Shown here one piece after another: positions 26,861 through 36,379 of a stretch of 64,000 nt of DNA (within the stretch, counting starts at the first letter, position 1; each line of letters begins with the position of its first letter). A program made the translations under genes and the position numbers. The DNA comes from Senegalia massiliensis (GTDB taxonomy: Bacteria; Bacillota; Clostridia; Tissierellales; SIT17), in assembly GCF_900626135.1 (NCBI RefSeq), contig NZ_LR130786.1:62001-126000 (forward strand), in the 5' to 3' direction. Below the pieces are notes generated by a model. The model did not search any database and was not told where the DNA came from. It was given only the letters and a program-made list of their open reading frames with translations.

Positions 26861-27713
26861 ATACTTCTAATTTTATTGAATTTCCTGAAGTATCTTTTGT
26901 ATATACTTTTTTACCTTTTTCAATAATTTTATAATTAAGTTTTTTCAATCTATTAATAGTTTCTTTCCTCATATCTTTATTAGGAAGTTTAATTGTATAA
27001 TACTCCATACCAACTGAATTTTGTGGTAAAGGACCTACATCAGTTCCATTCCAAATATTTAAACCTACATGATGATGGTAACCACCAGAAGATAAAAATA
27101 ATGCTGATTTTCCCATCTCCATAACCACATCAAAACCTAAGCCATTAACATAGAAATCCTTAGCTTTTTCTAAATTATCTACATGAAGATGAATATGTCC
27201 TATTATAGCATCTTCAGGCATCCCAATCCATCTACTATTTTCTGATTGTGATAATAAATCTTCATAATCTAAAAGTCTGTTAGACATTTGTACTTTTTTA
27301 TCTTCCCATATCCATTTACTACTATCAATGTCCGAATATATTTCAATTCCATTATCATCTGGATCTTGTAAATATATTGCCTCACTAACTTCATGATTTG
27401 CTCCTCCAAGAATAGGATAATTTTTTTCTTTGATATTTTTTAAAAACGATCCTAATTGTAATCTATTAGGTAATAATATTGCAAAATGATATAACCCTGT
27501 TCTCTTTGGTATCTTTTTTATAACATCTTTAGGTTGTCTTAAATTTATTATAGGTGTTGAACCATCAATAGTTAATATTAACTCTTTTTCTTTTTCCTCT
27601 AAAACTTTAAATCCCATTATATTTTTATAAAAATCTAAGGACCTCTTCAAATCCTCTACCTTTAATTCTATTTGAGTTACATATATATTTGATTTGTTAT
27701 GAAACTTTCTCAT
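26859..27713 (-). CDS. Two-domain VOC (glyoxalase/dioxygenase-fold) protein, CatE-like
   Basis: A 284-residue protein made of two vicinal-oxygen-chelate domains, as in B. subtilis CatE. Domain 1 (residues 5-125) starts YVTQIELKVEDLKRSLDFY and contains GLYHFAILLPN. Domain 2 (about 165-284) starts GHIHLHVDNLEKAKDFY and contains the metal-site candidates HHVGLNIW and MEYYTIKLP. His/Glu ligands are present in domain 2, so a metal enzyme is plausible. The family includes catechol 2,3-dioxygenases and resistance proteins; the substrate here is unknown. Divergent from the YdaT-like gene. Confidence 0.85.
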   Translation of the reverse strand: MRKFHNKSNIYVTQIELKVEDLKRSLDFYKNIMGFKVLEEKEKELILTIDGSTPIINLRQPKDVIKKIPKRTGLYHFAILLPNRLQLGSFLKNIKEKNYPILGGANHEVSEAIYLQDPDDNGIEIYSDIDSSKWIWEDKKVQMSNRLLDYEDLLSQSENSRWIGMPEDAIIGHIHLHVDNLEKAKDFYVNGLGFDVVMEMGKSALFLSSGGYHHHVGLNIWNGTDVGPLPQNSVGMEYYTIKLPNKDMRKETINRLKKLNYKIIEKGKKVYTKDTSGNSIKLEV

Positions 27714-27884
27714 TTACATCACCTTTCATTAAACTTAATATTTATATAATTTTATTATACCCTTATAATTCACTTTAAAATAATTACATGAAGCTCAGTA
27801 ATAAAGTTATTTAATAAATTACAGTTTATATAATTTTTAATCGGGTACTCATTTTATATAGAGGTTTAAAGGAGGTATATAATT

Positions 27885-28250
27885 ATGACATGGAATAAAA
27901 ATGATTATCCTGAATCCATGAAAGATTTAGATGACAAAGTGAGAAATAAAGCCATAGAAATAGCAAATGAACTTTTAGATGAAAATTACTCAGAAGATAA
28001 AGCAATTCCTATTGCAATAAATAAGGCAAAAGAATGGGCTGAAAATCATGTTTCTGGTTCAAAAATCCATCATATAGTTCCTAATGGAGATAATTGGGAA
28101 ATCAAAAAAGAAAATAGCAAAAACGCTAGTTATAAATTTGATACAAAAAAGCAAGCTCTGGATAAAGCAAGAGAAATGTTAAAAAATGAAACAAAGAGTG
28201 TTATAGTACACAAAAAAGATGGTACTATAGAAGATGCCCTAACAAATTAG
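27885..28250 (+). CDS. YdaT-like DUF2188 protein
   Basis: A 121-residue soluble protein like B. subtilis YdaT, a general-stress protein. The N-terminal half (MTWNKNDYPESMKDL through AIPIAINKAKEWAENH) is the family's helical part. The C-terminal half, HHIVPNGDNWEIKKE to VIVHKKDGTIEDA, is a DUF2188 domain, a small beta-alpha fold. It follows AAAGGAGG and ends in a terminator, so it is monocistronic. No biochemical role is established. Confidence 0.85.
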   Translation: MTWNKNDYPESMKDLDDKVRNKAIEIANELLDENYSEDKAIPIAINKAKEWAENHVSGSKIHHIVPNGDNWEIKKENSKNASYKFDTKKQALDKAREMLKNETKSVIVHKKDGTIEDALTN

Positions 28251-28280
28251 AAGTAGGTTTTTATCCTACTTCTTTTTTTG
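28249..28280 (+). terminator. Terminator after the YdaT-like gene
   Basis: AGAAGTAGG, a short T-rich loop and CCTACTTCT, followed by a run of seven T. Confidence 0.88.
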
Positions 28281-28342
28281 ATCTAATTATTATATAATGA
28301 ATTTAAGTTATGCTATTGAATTTACTTTCTAGGAGGTAAAAA

Positions 28343-31300
28343 ATGAAGAGCTATCATATGTCAAATATATACAAAAAAATATCTAATAAAATATTAAATA
28401 ATGAAGATATAAAAAAAGATGATTATTATAAAGAAATAAAAGAATATTTTAAAAGCGATATATTCTTGAAAAAATTAGATAGTATTATGAAAAGCAAAGA
28501 TTTTAGTGCTAATAATATTTTTGAATTATTATCTGAGATATTTAAAAAATACGATAATAAAGATAAAAATTTTTGGTTGAATTATTTATATAATTATATA
28601 TTATATAAATCTTTTCCTCATGCAATAACCGTTGAATTGAAAAAACAATATAATACTCCTGCTCTAATTTTTACAATTATCTTTAAAGTATTTACTGATT
28701 ACGAAAGAAACAATGAAAATTTACCAGAAGGAAGATATCCTCTTAAGTTAATTTCTAATTCAAATATTAAAAAATTTAATATATTAAACGAATATAAACA
28801 GTTTAAAAAATCATTTGAAAATAATTATGTATATGAATTAATGAAATTACACCAAGAGATAACAGGACACACTACTCTAAATCACGTTACAGGTGTTCAT
28901 TATGTAGCTATGCATATTTCTTATCAATTATATCATCTAAATTTACCAGTAGACTTAGGAGTAATTTCAGGGGCTGCTGCAGGACATGATATAGGTAAAT
29001 TTGGATGTAAAGGTAAAGAGCTGAAACGTGTTCCATATTTACATTATTATTATACAGAATTATGGTTCAAAAATAATAATATCGATTATATAGGTCATAT
29101 TGCTACTAACCATTCCACTTGGGATCTAGAGTTAGAAAATTTACCTATAGAATCTCTAATTCTTATATATTCTGACTTCAGAGTGAAAAATAAAAAGATA
29201 AATGGACAAAATAAAATGCATATATATTCCCTTAAAGACTCTTTCGATATTATTCTTCAAAAGTTAGATAATGTTGACGTACATAAAGAAAATAGATATA
29301 AAAAAGTCTATGCAAAATTAAAAGATTTTGAAGATTACATGTTAAATTTAGGAGTTAGTCTAGAACCTGAAGTTATTAACTCAGAATCTCCTCCTAGTAA
29401 ACGTTTTTTACTGATGGAAAATGAAGAAATTGTAAATCATTTAAAGTATAGAGCTATAGAACATAATATATTTCTTATGAACAGATTAGAAAGTGAATCT
29501 TCTTTAAGCTCAATATTAGAAATTGCTCGTAGTGAGAATGATTGGAAAAAATTAAGAGGATATTTAAATATATTTGAAGAATACTCAACATATTTTACTC
29601 AAAGACAAAAAGAAATTACTCTTGATTTTCTATATGACCTCTTAATGCACAAAGAAGAAGATATAAGAAAACAAAGTGCTGAATTAATTGGTATTTTAAT
29701 TGCACATTATGACGAAGAATATAGAAAAGAAGTTCCAGAAAATATGGAAGTAGAAAATGAAAAAAATACTAGTTATGATTTACTAGATAAATATATTAAT
29801 TTAGTAATTTCTCCAGATCACAAGATACTAGATACACATAAAAGATGGATGGGATTAAGTCTTAAAACAATAATATCCTCTATTTTGTCTAATTGTAATA
29901 AGTCTCAAAGAAAAGAATTTAGAAATGTAATATTAAATTATTATTCTAAAAGTGATTTAAAAACTGTAGATACACAGTTCTTCTTGTTACAAACAAGTAG
30001 TCATATCCCTTTTAATTCTGATGAAGAAAAAATTATTGGTGATATGCTATCTTTTATAATCGATACATTATCAAGTGAAAATGAAATAATTAAGCTTACA
30101 TCATTACAACAAGTATATAATATAATTTTTAGAATTGATAAAGATAGTGTTTTCATCAATAATGTGAAGAATTATCTAAGATATAATTTAGTTTATTCAA
30201 ATATACCTTCAGAAAATTATATCAAACTTAAAATTTCAAAGAAAATAAAAATGGATAAAAATATCACTAATATATTTTATTCATATTATAAGAAAGATTT
30301 TTCTAAAACACCTGATATATTCTTAATGAATTTAAAAACTGCTACCCATTGGGCTATTAAGAAAAATAATATTGAATTACTCTTAGATTATATTATTGAT
30401 AATCATGATAAAAATATAATTCATACTGCTATGCATTTCACTAACCTAATAAAAGTAAGTGCAAATGAAAATGTGAGGAATCATGCCGGTGATGCATTAC
30501 TTAAAATATTTCCATTTCTTTCATTAGATAAAAGAAATGATGTTACTGTTGAACTATTAAGAGCACTTGAAATTCAAGGATATCATTTTACAAAATATAT
30601 TCCCAATTATTTGGGTCAATTAATACTATATCTTCAGCCAACAGAATTAGATGAATTAATTGATGACTTTATTGATAAAATAAAATCTAATAACAGACAA
30701 ATTCAATTTTTAATATTAAAAACTGTTGGTATAGCTATACAAAACTATTCAAACTATAATGATCTTTTTTCAGAAAGTGAATCATTTTCTAATAAAAGAT
30801 TTACAAAGCTATTAGGTATATTACTAAATGGTCTAGTTAATTATGATATTCAAGTTAGTCAAGAAAGTTTTAGAATAATAGGTTCTGAGATTTTTGGAAG
30901 TAATATATTAGATTTAAAAGAAAAAAATATTATATTTAAGCATATAGCAAAAAAAATATTGAATTTGCTCCCTACTAAAGAAGAAAGTGAATTATGGTTT
31001 CTAAATAATTCTGCTTCATTAAATAACATATATAGATTTATTTCTGATTATATCTTTATAAATGGAAATATAGATATAAAACATACAAAAAAAGTAGCTT
31101 TTTTTCCAGGTACCTTTGACCCGTTTTCATTGAGTCATAAAATGATTACCCAGGAAATACGAGATTTAGGCTTTGAAGTGTATTTACAAGTGGATGAATT
31201 TTCATGGTCTAAAAGAACACAACCCCATGAAATAAGAAGAGAAATAATTAATATGAGTATAGCTGACCAATTAGATATTTACTTATATCCAGAAGATTTA

Positions 31301-33217
31301 CCTGTTAATATCGCAAATGACAGCGATTTAAAAAAGCTTAAGGAGAATTTCAAAGATAAAGATATATATATTGTAGTTGGCAGCGATGTATTATTAAATG
31401 CTTCTTCTTATAAAAAGAATAAAACTGCAAATTCAATTCATAATTTTCCTCACATAATATTTGATAGAAAAGGTGGAGGTTATAATGAAAATAACCTTAA
31501 TGATATTGAACAAGTATTAAAAAATATAACAGGTGACATTATACAACTTAAATTACCTTCAAAATACCAAAAAATCAGTTCAACAAGAATAAGAGACTAT
31601 ATAGATGAAAATAGAGATATATCTCAATTAATAGATCCATTAGCTCAAAATTTCATTTATAAAACAGGTGTATATAAAAGAGAGCCTCAATATAAGATTT
31701 TACTTCAAACTCAATCAATTAGTATAGAGATAATAGATAATATAACCGATACATTAATTCAACATCTATCTTCTACTATACTTAAAAAATATGATAGCTC
31801 TTATGATATGTTGAAATTAATACAAAGTAAATTAAATCCTAGAATTATATTATTGAGAGATATTAAAAAAGATACTATTATAGGTTTTTCAATATTTCAT
31901 TGGATTAGATCTAGTAATCTATTTGAACAATTTAATAATAATCGCATATCTGAATACATTAGAGAAAATTCTGTAGGACGAATAATATCTATCGATGGGA
32001 TATATATTAATGATAATTCTAGATTTAATAATTTGGATCAAATTTTACTTACAGAAACATTATCATTTTGTTTATCTAAAGATTATACTTATGGAGTATT
32101 TAGAAATATTATAAAAGACTATCCTACAAAAACATTAAACGAAGTTTTAATACTACAAGGATTTACTAAAATAAATTTTAGTAATGAAAAAAATCCAATA
32201 TATGCTGTTAAAATGACAAATCCTTGTACTTTAAATTTAGACTTAGAATCAATTCTTAAACCTGAGTTTTCAAATAATAAAAATATAAGAAGAGCAATTG
32301 TAAGGACAAGAAAAAGAATGCAGAGAGTACTTACATCTCTATACCCTGGTCAACTTATTCTTTCCTTTGATAGAAATATACTACATGAAAAAATGATTAA
32401 AAAGATTTGTGAACTAAATAATGTTTCTACACAACAAACTACTCCTAAAAAAAATGGAGAAAAAATGTGTGTACCTTTTGGTAGCATTTTAAATGGCAAT
32501 ATTGTTCCAAATACTGTGACTAAATCACTTCATACAGAAAAAATGTATTCTCCTGATATTAGTGATTTTGACATTGAACCATTCCCCTATTATATGAGTT
32601 TAGATAATCAAATAAAGATGATTAATTCATTTAATAGACCTGTAATTTTAGTAGATGATTTACTTAATAAAGGGTATAGGATAAAAGCAATTGATCCTTT
32701 ACTTAAAAAAGAAGATATAAATGTAGAAAAAATAATAGTTGGTATATTATCTGGAAGAGGAAAAGAGCTTATGGATATACAGAATAGAAAAGTTGATTCT
32801 GCATATTTCATACCAAATCTAAGAGTATGGTTTAATGAAAGTGCTTTCTATCCTTTTATTGGTGGAGATACAGTATGGAGAGGAAATAACCCACTAAGAA
32901 ATATATTACCTTCTGTAAACTTTATACTTCCTTATACTTCTCCTATTTTTATAAAAGGAACAGAAAATAAGACTCTTTATGAATTATCAAAAGTATCACT
33001 ATATAATGCTATAGATTTACTTTCTACATTAGAAAATGAATATCAAAAAAAACATGGAAGAAATTTAACTATAAAACAATTATCTGAAGTATTTTTATCA
33101 TCAAGATATCCTGATAAAGGTAGCGATATTGAATACGATATAAATTTAAAGGCTTCTCATTATTTGAAAAATGATTTAGAACAACTTAAACGCTTAGAAG
33201 ACATAATAAAAAGATAA
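28343..33217 (+). CDS. Giant fusion: HD domain, helical region, NadD-like nucleotidyltransferase, phosphoribosyltransferase-like domain
   Basis: A single 1,624-residue frame after AGGAGG. Residues 180-285 carry an HD-phosphohydrolase pattern (HVTGVHYVAMH, AGHDIGKFG, then TNHSTWD). Residues about 360-900 are helical, possibly HEAT-like. Residues 914-1110 are a nucleotidyltransferase of the NadD/CoaD type: VAFFPGTFDPFSLSH is the HxGH-like site with SLSH in place of the usual HxGH ending, and SSTRIRDYI is the second motif. About 1115-1290 could be a GNAT-like fold. Residues 1325-1530 resemble a type I phosphoribosyltransferase, with the PRPP-type loop RPVILVDDLLNKGYR near 1431. No signal or membrane segment is seen. 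The domain set suggests making and breaking of a nucleotide (NAD-like or sugar-nucleotide) product. The following two genes are co-transcribed. I do not know a characterised protein with this architecture. Confidence 0.85.
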   Translation: MKSYHMSNIYKKISNKILNNEDIKKDDYYKEIKEYFKSDIFLKKLDSIMKSKDFSANNIFELLSEIFKKYDNKDKNFWLNYLYNYILYKSFPHAITVELKKQYNTPALIFTIIFKVFTDYERNNENLPEGRYPLKLISNSNIKKFNILNEYKQFKKSFENNYVYELMKLHQEITGHTTLNHVTGVHYVAMHISYQLYHLNLPVDLGVISGAAAGHDIGKFGCKGKELKRVPYLHYYYTELWFKNNNIDYIGHIATNHSTWDLELENLPIESLILIYSDFRVKNKKINGQNKMHIYSLKDSFDIILQKLDNVDVHKENRYKKVYAKLKDFEDYMLNLGVSLEPEVINSESPPSKRFLLMENEEIVNHLKYRAIEHNIFLMNRLESESSLSSILEIARSENDWKKLRGYLNIFEEYSTYFTQRQKEITLDFLYDLLMHKEEDIRKQSAELIGILIAHYDEEYRKEVPENMEVENEKNTSYDLLDKYINLVISPDHKILDTHKRWMGLSLKTIISSILSNCNKSQRKEFRNVILNYYSKSDLKTVDTQFFLLQTSSHIPFNSDEEKIIGDMLSFIIDTLSSENEIIKLTSLQQVYNIIFRIDKDSVFINNVKNYLRYNLVYSNIPSENYIKLKISKKIKMDKNITNIFYSYYKKDFSKTPDIFLMNLKTATHWAIKKNNIELLLDYIIDNHDKNIIHTAMHFTNLIKVSANENVRNHAGDALLKIFPFLSLDKRNDVTVELLRALEIQGYHFTKYIPNYLGQLILYLQPTELDELIDDFIDKIKSNNRQIQFLILKTVGIAIQNYSNYNDLFSESESFSNKRFTKLLGILLNGLVNYDIQVSQESFRIIGSEIFGSNILDLKEKNIIFKHIAKKILNLLPTKEESELWFLNNSASLNNIYRFISDYIFINGNIDIKHTKKVAFFPGTFDPFSLSHKMITQEIRDLGFEVYLQVDEFSWSKRTQPHEIRREIINMSIADQLDIYLYPEDLPVNIANDSDLKKLKENFKDKDIYIVVGSDVLLNASSYKKNKTANSIHNFPHIIFDRKGGGYNENNLNDIEQVLKNITGDIIQLKLPSKYQKISSTRIRDYIDENRDISQLIDPLAQNFIYKTGVYKREPQYKILLQTQSISIEIIDNITDTLIQHLSSTILKKYDSSYDMLKLIQSKLNPRIILLRDIKKDTIIGFSIFHWIRSSNLFEQFNNNRISEYIRENSVGRIISIDGIYINDNSRFNNLDQILLTETLSFCLSKDYTYGVFRNIIKDYPTKTLNEVLILQGFTKINFSNEKNPIYAVKMTNPCTLNLDLESILKPEFSNNKNIRRAIVRTRKRMQRVLTSLYPGQLILSFDRNILHEKMIKKICELNNVSTQQTTPKKNGEKMCVPFGSILNGNIVPNTVTKSLHTEKMYSPDISDFDIEPFPYYMSLDNQIKMINSFNRPVILVDDLLNKGYRIKAIDPLLKKEDINVEKIIVGILSGRGKELMDIQNRKVDSAYFIPNLRVWFNESAFYPFIGGDTVWRGNNPLRNILPSVNFILPYTSPIFIKGTENKTLYELSKVSLYNAIDLLSTLENEYQKKHGRNLTIKQLSEVFLSSRYPDKGSDIEYDINLKASHYLKNDLEQLKRLEDIIKR

Positions 33218-33227
33218 GAGGTGTATT

Positions 33228-34460
33228 ATGAACTTATACCAAATAGATAAAAATATTTATGGATTTTCATTTCAAAAATATAATTTTAAAACAGCTAAAA
33301 AAGAAGATTTAATCGATTCTGATAAAATTTATTATTTATTTAAAAATGACCCATTAAAAAGCAGGCGAAGCTACATTGTCTCTTCTCCTTCTCTATTATC
33401 TTTAGAAAAGGAAGATATAAATATTTTAAATAATAAAGATAATATAGTCGTAGATGAATGGATTAAGGAAAAAATAGATTCCAAAAAAGTTATTGCTCTA
33501 AATATAAGTTATCCAAATTGGAAAGATGTTTTACATCAAAAATCAAGAAAAAATTGGAATATAAATATTTTGGCTCTAGGAGATGTAGGTACAACTTTAC
33601 TTACTGGATTAAAGCTTTTAGGTGGAAATAAAATCTCAAAAATAGGTATATACGATAGAACATTAGAAAAACAACAAAGATGGGAAATGGAGATGAACCA
33701 AGTATATTCTGCATTTAATTACAACTCTCCTGAAGTGAAAATAATAAATAGAGATGAAATATTTGATTGTGATATGTTTGTATTTTGTGCTTCTAAATCA
33801 GTTCCAAAAGTAGGTAGCAATATAAAAGATGTAAGAATGGCTCAATTTGAAAGTAATTCTAAGATTATAAAAGAATATGCTATCCAATCTAGAAAAGAAA
33901 ATTTTAAAGGAATATTTGCAGTAGTATCTGACCCAGTAGATTTACTTTCTAAAGTAGTTTTTTTAGAAAGTAATAAAGATGAAAATAATAATATGGATTT
34001 CTTAGGATTAGCTCCTGAACAAATTAGAGGATATGGACTAGGAGTAATGAATGCTCGTGCAGTATATTATTCAAAAAAAGATTCTAAATTAAATCATTTT
34101 CTAAAAGAAGGTAGAGCTTTTGGTCCTCACGGAAAAGGTCTAATAATAGCAGATAGTATAAATAATTATAATGATGACTTATCATTGTATTTAACTGATA
34201 AAGCTAAAAATGCAAACTTAGAAATGAGAGATATTGGTTTTAAACCTTTTATAGCACCAGCTTTATCATCAGGAGCACTTTCTATTATGGATACTATAAA
34301 TGGAAATTGGCATTATAGTGCTACTTTTATTGGTGGAGTCTTTATGGGATCAAAAAATAAACTTAAATATAATACTATAGAATTGGAACAATTGAATTTA
34401 CATGACAATCTATTTAGTCGAATAAAAGAAACATATGAGACTTTAGGAGAAATTATATGA
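33228..34460 (+). CDS. Malate/lactate-dehydrogenase-like NAD(P)-binding protein
   Basis: A 410-residue protein with an N-terminal extension of about 110 residues, followed by an LDH/MDH-type Rossmann domain. ILALGDVGTTLLTGLKLLG is the dinucleotide-binding turn, DMFVFCASKSVPKVG the strand-loop before the active site, and VVSDPVDLLSKV replaces the usual NPVD segment. The C-terminal domain contains GLGVMNARAVYYS and FGPHGKGLI, where GxHG keeps the catalytic His position. Catalysis on a 2-hydroxy/2-oxo acid is therefore possible, but the extension and altered motifs suggest a different substrate. It lies 10 bases after the giant gene and overlaps the next by four. Confidence 0.75.
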   Translation: MNLYQIDKNIYGFSFQKYNFKTAKKEDLIDSDKIYYLFKNDPLKSRRSYIVSSPSLLSLEKEDINILNNKDNIVVDEWIKEKIDSKKVIALNISYPNWKDVLHQKSRKNWNINILALGDVGTTLLTGLKLLGGNKISKIGIYDRTLEKQQRWEMEMNQVYSAFNYNSPEVKIINRDEIFDCDMFVFCASKSVPKVGSNIKDVRMAQFESNSKIIKEYAIQSRKENFKGIFAVVSDPVDLLSKVVFLESNKDENNNMDFLGLAPEQIRGYGLGVMNARAVYYSKKDSKLNHFLKEGRAFGPHGKGLIIADSINNYNDDLSLYLTDKAKNANLEMRDIGFKPFIAPALSSGALSIMDTINGNWHYSATFIGGVFMGSKNKLKYNTIELEQLNLHDNLFSRIKETYETLGEII

Positions 34461-35509
34461 AAAAAGTTTATTTAATAATGTCTAAAAATCCTTCAAAGTT
34501 TTTATTAAAAATGGTAAAGCATACTTTAAATAATAAAGATTATATATTGATTGATGACTATAAAAATATACCTAATTTAAAGAACAAAAAAATACTATTT
34601 GCAGTAGAATTAGATGATTTTGGTGGAAATATATTCATACAAAAGATTTTTAATCAATTATTCATTTTAGGAAAAGATTCTCTTAAAAACTCTATAGGAT
34701 CAGTTTTAATATATAACAGTAAAAATGATTTATATACTAAAACAATGGCTCAAAATATTATATTTAATGCAAATATATTAGGTTGCACTTTTCCAGGCAG
34801 ACCTTTAGTAGAAGCTACAAAAAGTCTGCTAAATATGAAAACATTAGCCAATGCTAAAAATATGACTTTAAAAGAGGCACTTTTTTGTTCTTGTGATACT
34901 CTTGGTAATAATTTAGAAAATTTTAATCATAAAAAATTAGAAAAACCAAAGCTATTAGTACTTCATTCTAGCAATTATGAAACATCAAATACATTAAGAC
35001 TTTGGTCTATGGTTAAAGAAAATTTAAATAATATGGATATAAAAGAAATTCATATTGCAAATGGTACAGTCAGAGATTGCATAGGTTGTCCATATACCAC
35101 TTGTAAGCATTATGGAGAGAATACAAGTTGTTTTTATGGAGGTATAATGGTAGAAGAAGTTTACCCTGCTATTTTAGAAGCTGATTCTATTGTTTGGATT
35201 TGTCCTAATTATAATGATTCTATAGCAGCTAATTTAAAAGCAGTTATAAATAGACTTACAGCACTTTTCAGAAAAACAAAATTCTATGATAAATCCATTT
35301 TCTCTATTATAGTATCTGGTAACTCTGGAAGTGATGCTATAACAAAGGAACTTATAAGTGCATTAAATATCAATAAAACCTTTAAACTTCCTCCTAATTT
35401 TGCTATTATGGAAACTGCTAATGATAAAGATGCTATTTTAGAAGTTGAAAATATTGAAAAAAAAGCATATGAATTTAGTGAAAATATAACTGATTTTTTA
35501 CAAAAATAG
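34457..35509 (+). CDS. Flavodoxin-fold NAD(P)H-dependent FMN reductase-like protein
   Basis: A 350-residue protein. Residues 1-155 form an unassigned N-terminal domain. From about 165 it follows the NADPH-dependent FMN reductase pattern: LLVLHSSNYETSNTLRLW at the phosphate loop, then a Cys-rich segment DCIGCPYTTCKHYG seen in iron-sulphur flavoproteins, and WICPNYNDSIAANLKAVI near the isoalloxazine site. It is likely to bind FMN and reduce an electron acceptor or the product of its operon. The start overlaps the preceding stop (ATGA); the 3' end runs into a palindromic terminator that contains the stop codon. Confidence 0.78.
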   Translation: MKKVYLIMSKNPSKFLLKMVKHTLNNKDYILIDDYKNIPNLKNKKILFAVELDDFGGNIFIQKIFNQLFILGKDSLKNSIGSVLIYNSKNDLYTKTMAQNIIFNANILGCTFPGRPLVEATKSLLNMKTLANAKNMTLKEALFCSCDTLGNNLENFNHKKLEKPKLLVLHSSNYETSNTLRLWSMVKENLNNMDIKEIHIANGTVRDCIGCPYTTCKHYGENTSCFYGGIMVEEVYPAILEADSIVWICPNYNDSIAANLKAVINRLTALFRKTKFYDKSIFSIIVSGNSGSDAITKELISALNINKTFKLPPNFAIMETANDKDAILEVENIEKKAYEFSENITDFLQK

Positions 35510-35535
35510 GTACTCCATTTGGAGTACCTATTTTT
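35499..35535. repeat. 37-bp palindromic terminator, copy 1
   Basis: The sequence reads TACAAAAATAGG, then TACTCCATTTGGAGTACC, then TATTTTT. It includes the TAG stop of the flavodoxin-fold gene and a TAGGTACTCCA stem with a T run. The exact reverse complement recurs at 39050-39086. It can end transcription from both sides, including from the ABC transporter operon that reaches it on the minus strand. Confidence 0.9.
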
Positions 35536-35615
35536 TAAAATAATTTTTCTTTAATAAACTTTATACTTCTAATTTCTTCGACAATGAACTTGAATTACCA
35601 TAATCCTCACATCAT

Positions 35616-36308
35616 TTAATTAGCCACCACTTTATCTTTTACAATAATCCCATCATATAATTCTATTAATCTATTTCCATATAAACTTTTGCTTTTATCA
35701 TGAGTAACTTGAATAATTGTAATACCATATTCATTATTAATATATCTAAATAATTCCATAATTCTTTCACCAGATTTACTATCTAAATTACCTATTGGTT
35801 CATCGGCAAGTATAATACTAGGATTAGTAATAACTGCCCGTGCTATAGCAACACGCTGCTGTTGTCCCCCTGATAAATGACTTGGAATATATTTACGTTT
35901 ATCCTTAAGACCTACTATCTCTAAAATCTCATCTAATTTTTTATGATATTTTTTTACACGTTGACCACTCATTGATATAGGTAAAAGTATATTTTCTTCC
36001 ACGGACAAATTATGTACTAAGTTATAAAATTGAAACACAAACCCAATATCAGATCTTTGTATTCTACTGATTTCTCTATCCTTTAATTTTTGAATGTCTC
36101 TATCCTTTATTAAAATTTTACCTGATGTTGGAGCATCTAAACCTCCCATTAAATACAACAATGTACTTTTACCACACCCAGAAGGTCCCATAATAGATAG
36201 AAATTGACCGTCCTCTACGTCAAAAGTTATATCATTTAAAACTTTTGTAATATTATTTCCAGACCCAAAATTTTTGCATATATTCTTTACTTCAATAACT
36301 TTTTTCAT
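35616..36308 (-). CDS. ABC transporter ATP-binding protein (MacB/LolD type)
   Basis: A 230-residue ATPase with complete motifs: Walker [12 protein letters not shown] at about residues 41-51, Q-loop in [12 protein letters not shown], signature [14 protein letters not shown], Walker [13 protein letters not shown] and the H-loop His in VTHDKSK. The sequence is of the type that pairs with FtsX-like permeases for lipoprotein or peptide handling. The gene lies 70 bases after the large permease gene and must work with it. The function may be antimicrobial peptide resistance or lipid/lipoprotein extrusion; the cargo is not predictable. Confidence 0.93.
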   Translation of the reverse strand: MKKVIEVKNICKNFGSGNNITKVLNDITFDVEDGQFLSIMGPSGCGKSTLLYLMGGLDAPTSGKILIKDRDIQKLKDREISRIQRSDIGFVFQFYNLVHNLSVEENILLPISMSGQRVKKYHKKLDEILEIVGLKDKRKYIPSHLSGGQQQRVAIARAVITNPSIILADEPIGNLDSKSGERIMELFRYINNEYGITIIQVTHDKSKSLYGNRLIELYDGIIVKDKVVAN

Positions 36309-36379
36309 TTTTGCCCCCCAATATTTCTAATTGTTATTACTTTTAATTTTAAATTTAGATTAATAATTTAATATATAAA

